Source: Ophiostoma sp. CBS 140.51 (Eukaryota > Ascomycota > Sordariomycetes > Ophiostomatales > Ophiostomataceae). Taken from it: a DNA stretch of 32,315 bases. A program made the position numbers and the translations under genes. This document shows, one piece after another, positions 30,645 through 32,315 of the stretch. Position 1 is the stretch's first letter. The number at the start of each line of letters is the position of its first letter. The stretch covers positions 1 through 32,315 of the forward strand of contig JANSLP010000354.1 of assembly GCA_029298735.1 (NCBI GenBank). Reading direction: 5' to 3'. Below the pieces are notes generated by a model. That model was not told the DNA's origin and did no database searches. It saw nothing but the letters and a program-made list of their open reading frames with translations.

Positions 30645-32315
30645 TTACTTCCGCTTTTTCCTCTCGTAATCCTTAATTGTATCTTGTGTATATTCTATAT
30701 CCTCTTTAAGTACCCACTAGTTATACTCCACTAGCCATCCTGACTACTTAATAAAGTAGTAGACCTCTCCTTTACGCTTCGCTTTATCCTTGACTACTTT
30801 TACCTCCCATTCTCCTGGGTCTTCTTCGAGTGCGGGGAGCGGTATCGTCGCCGTCGTGTCGCCTCTTCTCGACTTCTAGGGCTCTAATAAAGAGACGGAG
30901 AAAATATTGTGAAGTTTATCGTACTGCTGCGGTAGCGCTAGTCTATATGCCTGCTAGCTAATCCTTTCTAGTATTTTGAAAGGGCTAATAAACTTGGGTA
31001 CTAACTTCTTGTGCGGCACCTTTAGCTTGAGGTTCTGTGTTAACAAGACGACTAGGTCTCCTTGTTGGAATAATATAGGTTTGTGTCTTTTGTTATAGTA
31101 GCGCTTTTGCGCTTCCTAGGCTTTTCGCTAGTGAGTCTCTGCTTTCTCTCTAAGAGCCTGTAGCTTCTTAATCCTGTGTACTACGGCTAGTACTTCCCCC
31201 TCGATAGCGTCGACCTCGACGTTAATGTCTACCCGCGGATTATATCTATATAGGGCGCGGAAAGGGGTTTCCCCGGTCGTAAAGTTAACGGCGTTATTGT
31301 ATACGAATTCTGTATCTCGTAGAAGGCTTGGCCAGTTCGTCTACTCGTCGTTTACAAAAGCACGTAAGTAATACTCTAGGATTTGATTTATCCTTTCTGT
31401 TTGTCCGTCCGTTTGCGGATGATAGGCGGTGGATAGTCGTTTGCGAATCGCTAAAATAGCGTATAATTTAGTCTAGAATTTACTGGTGAATACGCTTCTA
31501 CGGTCTAAGATAATCCCTTTTAGTGTCCTATACCTAGTCTCGATTTCTGTATAAACTATACGAGCTAGTCCTTTAGCCGTAATAGTTGCGGAGACTAGAA
31601 CGAAACGATACATCTTCGTGTATCTATCGATAATAACAAGGATACTGTCTATAAACTCCCTATTTTAGAGGACGTTTAGAAGTCCTACGACGAAATCTAT
31701 TGAAATTTCCTGCCATGGGCCCTGCGGGATTAGTAGTGGTTAGAGCACTCCATATAGTTTATGCCTCCTCGTCGTGATTCGCCAGCATACCGGGCATGAA
31801 TCGATAAATTTATTAATGTCCTTCTGCATTCCGGGCCAGTAGTATTTCCTTTGGATTATTTCTTTTATTCTAGCTCTCTTAAAGTGGCCCGCCATTAAGT
31901 CTTCGTGGTGTCGACTGAGTATCTCCCATCGCACAGAACTTTCCGCAGGAACGTAGACCTGGTGCCGGTATCTTAGTAGTCTATTTCTGTCTACTCTCTA
32001 TCGATTATCTCGTAAGGTACCTGTCTCTACGGCGCTTCGCTTCGCCGTACAAAATGGATCACTAGTTTGCAACGCCAATAAGATATCTTGCAACGGGGTG
32101 GACAAGTCCACTGACGTCACCACTTCTTGTGTAATCACGGATTGTGCTAGAACCCGCGGGATAAATTGCTGTACAAGAGGGGCTGGCTATATCTTGCGAA
32201 ATATCGACGAGGCTCTAGAGCTCCCCGCTCGAGCCTTCCTTGTATGAGGGTGCGCTTGAATCCATTGGACCCATAAGGGCTTCTCGCCGAGCTGCTGACT
32301 GGAAGGCGCGACCTT
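30645..32315 (-). mobile_element. Ty3/gypsy chromovirus pol fragment (integrase + chromodomain), RIP-inactivated
   Basis: A single minus-strand frame of 557 codons enters at the window edge and ends at TAA 30645-30647, with no indel but 12 internal stops (10 TAG, 2 TAA, no TGA). In order: a linker after RNase H, an integrase H2C2 zinc finger (HHEDLMAGHF ... DSCPVCW, 31934-31785), and the integrase core. The core shows the acidic triad: SIDFVVGL, the Asp of IILDRRSVF, and the Glu of QTDGQTERINQ. A GPF-like segment and a C-terminal chromodomain (EWEVKVVKDK ... GEVYYFIK-stop-SGW) follow. Stops fall where Trp or Gln are expected, as TGG-to-TAG or CAG/CAA-to-TAG/TAA changes, the hallmark of RIP. 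Chromodomains guide integration into heterochromatin in this clade. Gag, protease and reverse transcriptase would lie to the right, outside the window. It cannot encode an active enzyme. Confidence 0.93.

Noticed and set aside
1..32315. CRISPR array, prokaryotic operon or riboswitch
   Set aside because: No regularly spaced direct repeats were seen, and spliceosomal introns and transposon types show that this is a fungal genome.

Overview
The window is nuclear DNA of a filamentous ascomycete, probably a Sordariomycete. The evidence is short GT-AG introns (56-199 bp) with CTAAC/CTGAC-like branch sites, a Zn2Cys6 regulator, Q/N-rich regulatory proteins, long gene-free leaders, a Tad1-like LINE fragment, and a Ty3/gypsy chromovirus decayed in the RIP (repeat-induced point mutation) manner. 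It is ordinary genic DNA with transposon debris at both ends.

Left to right: the 3' part of a LINE ORF2 (1-~408, minus); BIO2 biotin synthase (1051-2256, plus); a secreted PLC-like phosphodiesterase in three exons (2950-3994, minus); a 2.2 kb gene-poor gap; an RluA-type pseudouridine synthase (6166-7929, minus), divergent from a hotdog-fold thioesterase (8771-9359, plus); and a 1214-residue protein joining a caspase-like domain to C2H2 zinc fingers (9931-13953, minus). About 5.5 kb without a convincing gene follows.

The stretch 19488-23269 looks like a zone of decay. It holds a Gfd2/YDR514C-like RNase H-fold gene broken by two in-frame TAG codons, a membrane-protein gene whose reading frame does not join cleanly at either end, and an intron-containing tRNA-Leu(CAG) with damaged D and T stems. 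A four-exon Zn2Cys6 transcription factor (23349-26747, minus) and a 2.6 kb leader/intergenic region come next.

From about 29362 the base composition changes abruptly to CpA/TpG-poor, TAG/TAA-rich sequence. On the minus strand a 557-codon stretch of Ty3/gypsy pol (integrase zinc finger, core, chromodomain) stays in one frame, interrupted by 12 TAG/TAA stops and no TGA. Beyond its polypurine tract, where the 3' LTR should lie, a 374-codon frame on the opposite strand shows the same decay signature. That antisense frame and the caspase-zinc-finger protein are the two most unusual items. No operon-like functional grouping is evident; the genes appear to be unrelated neighbours.
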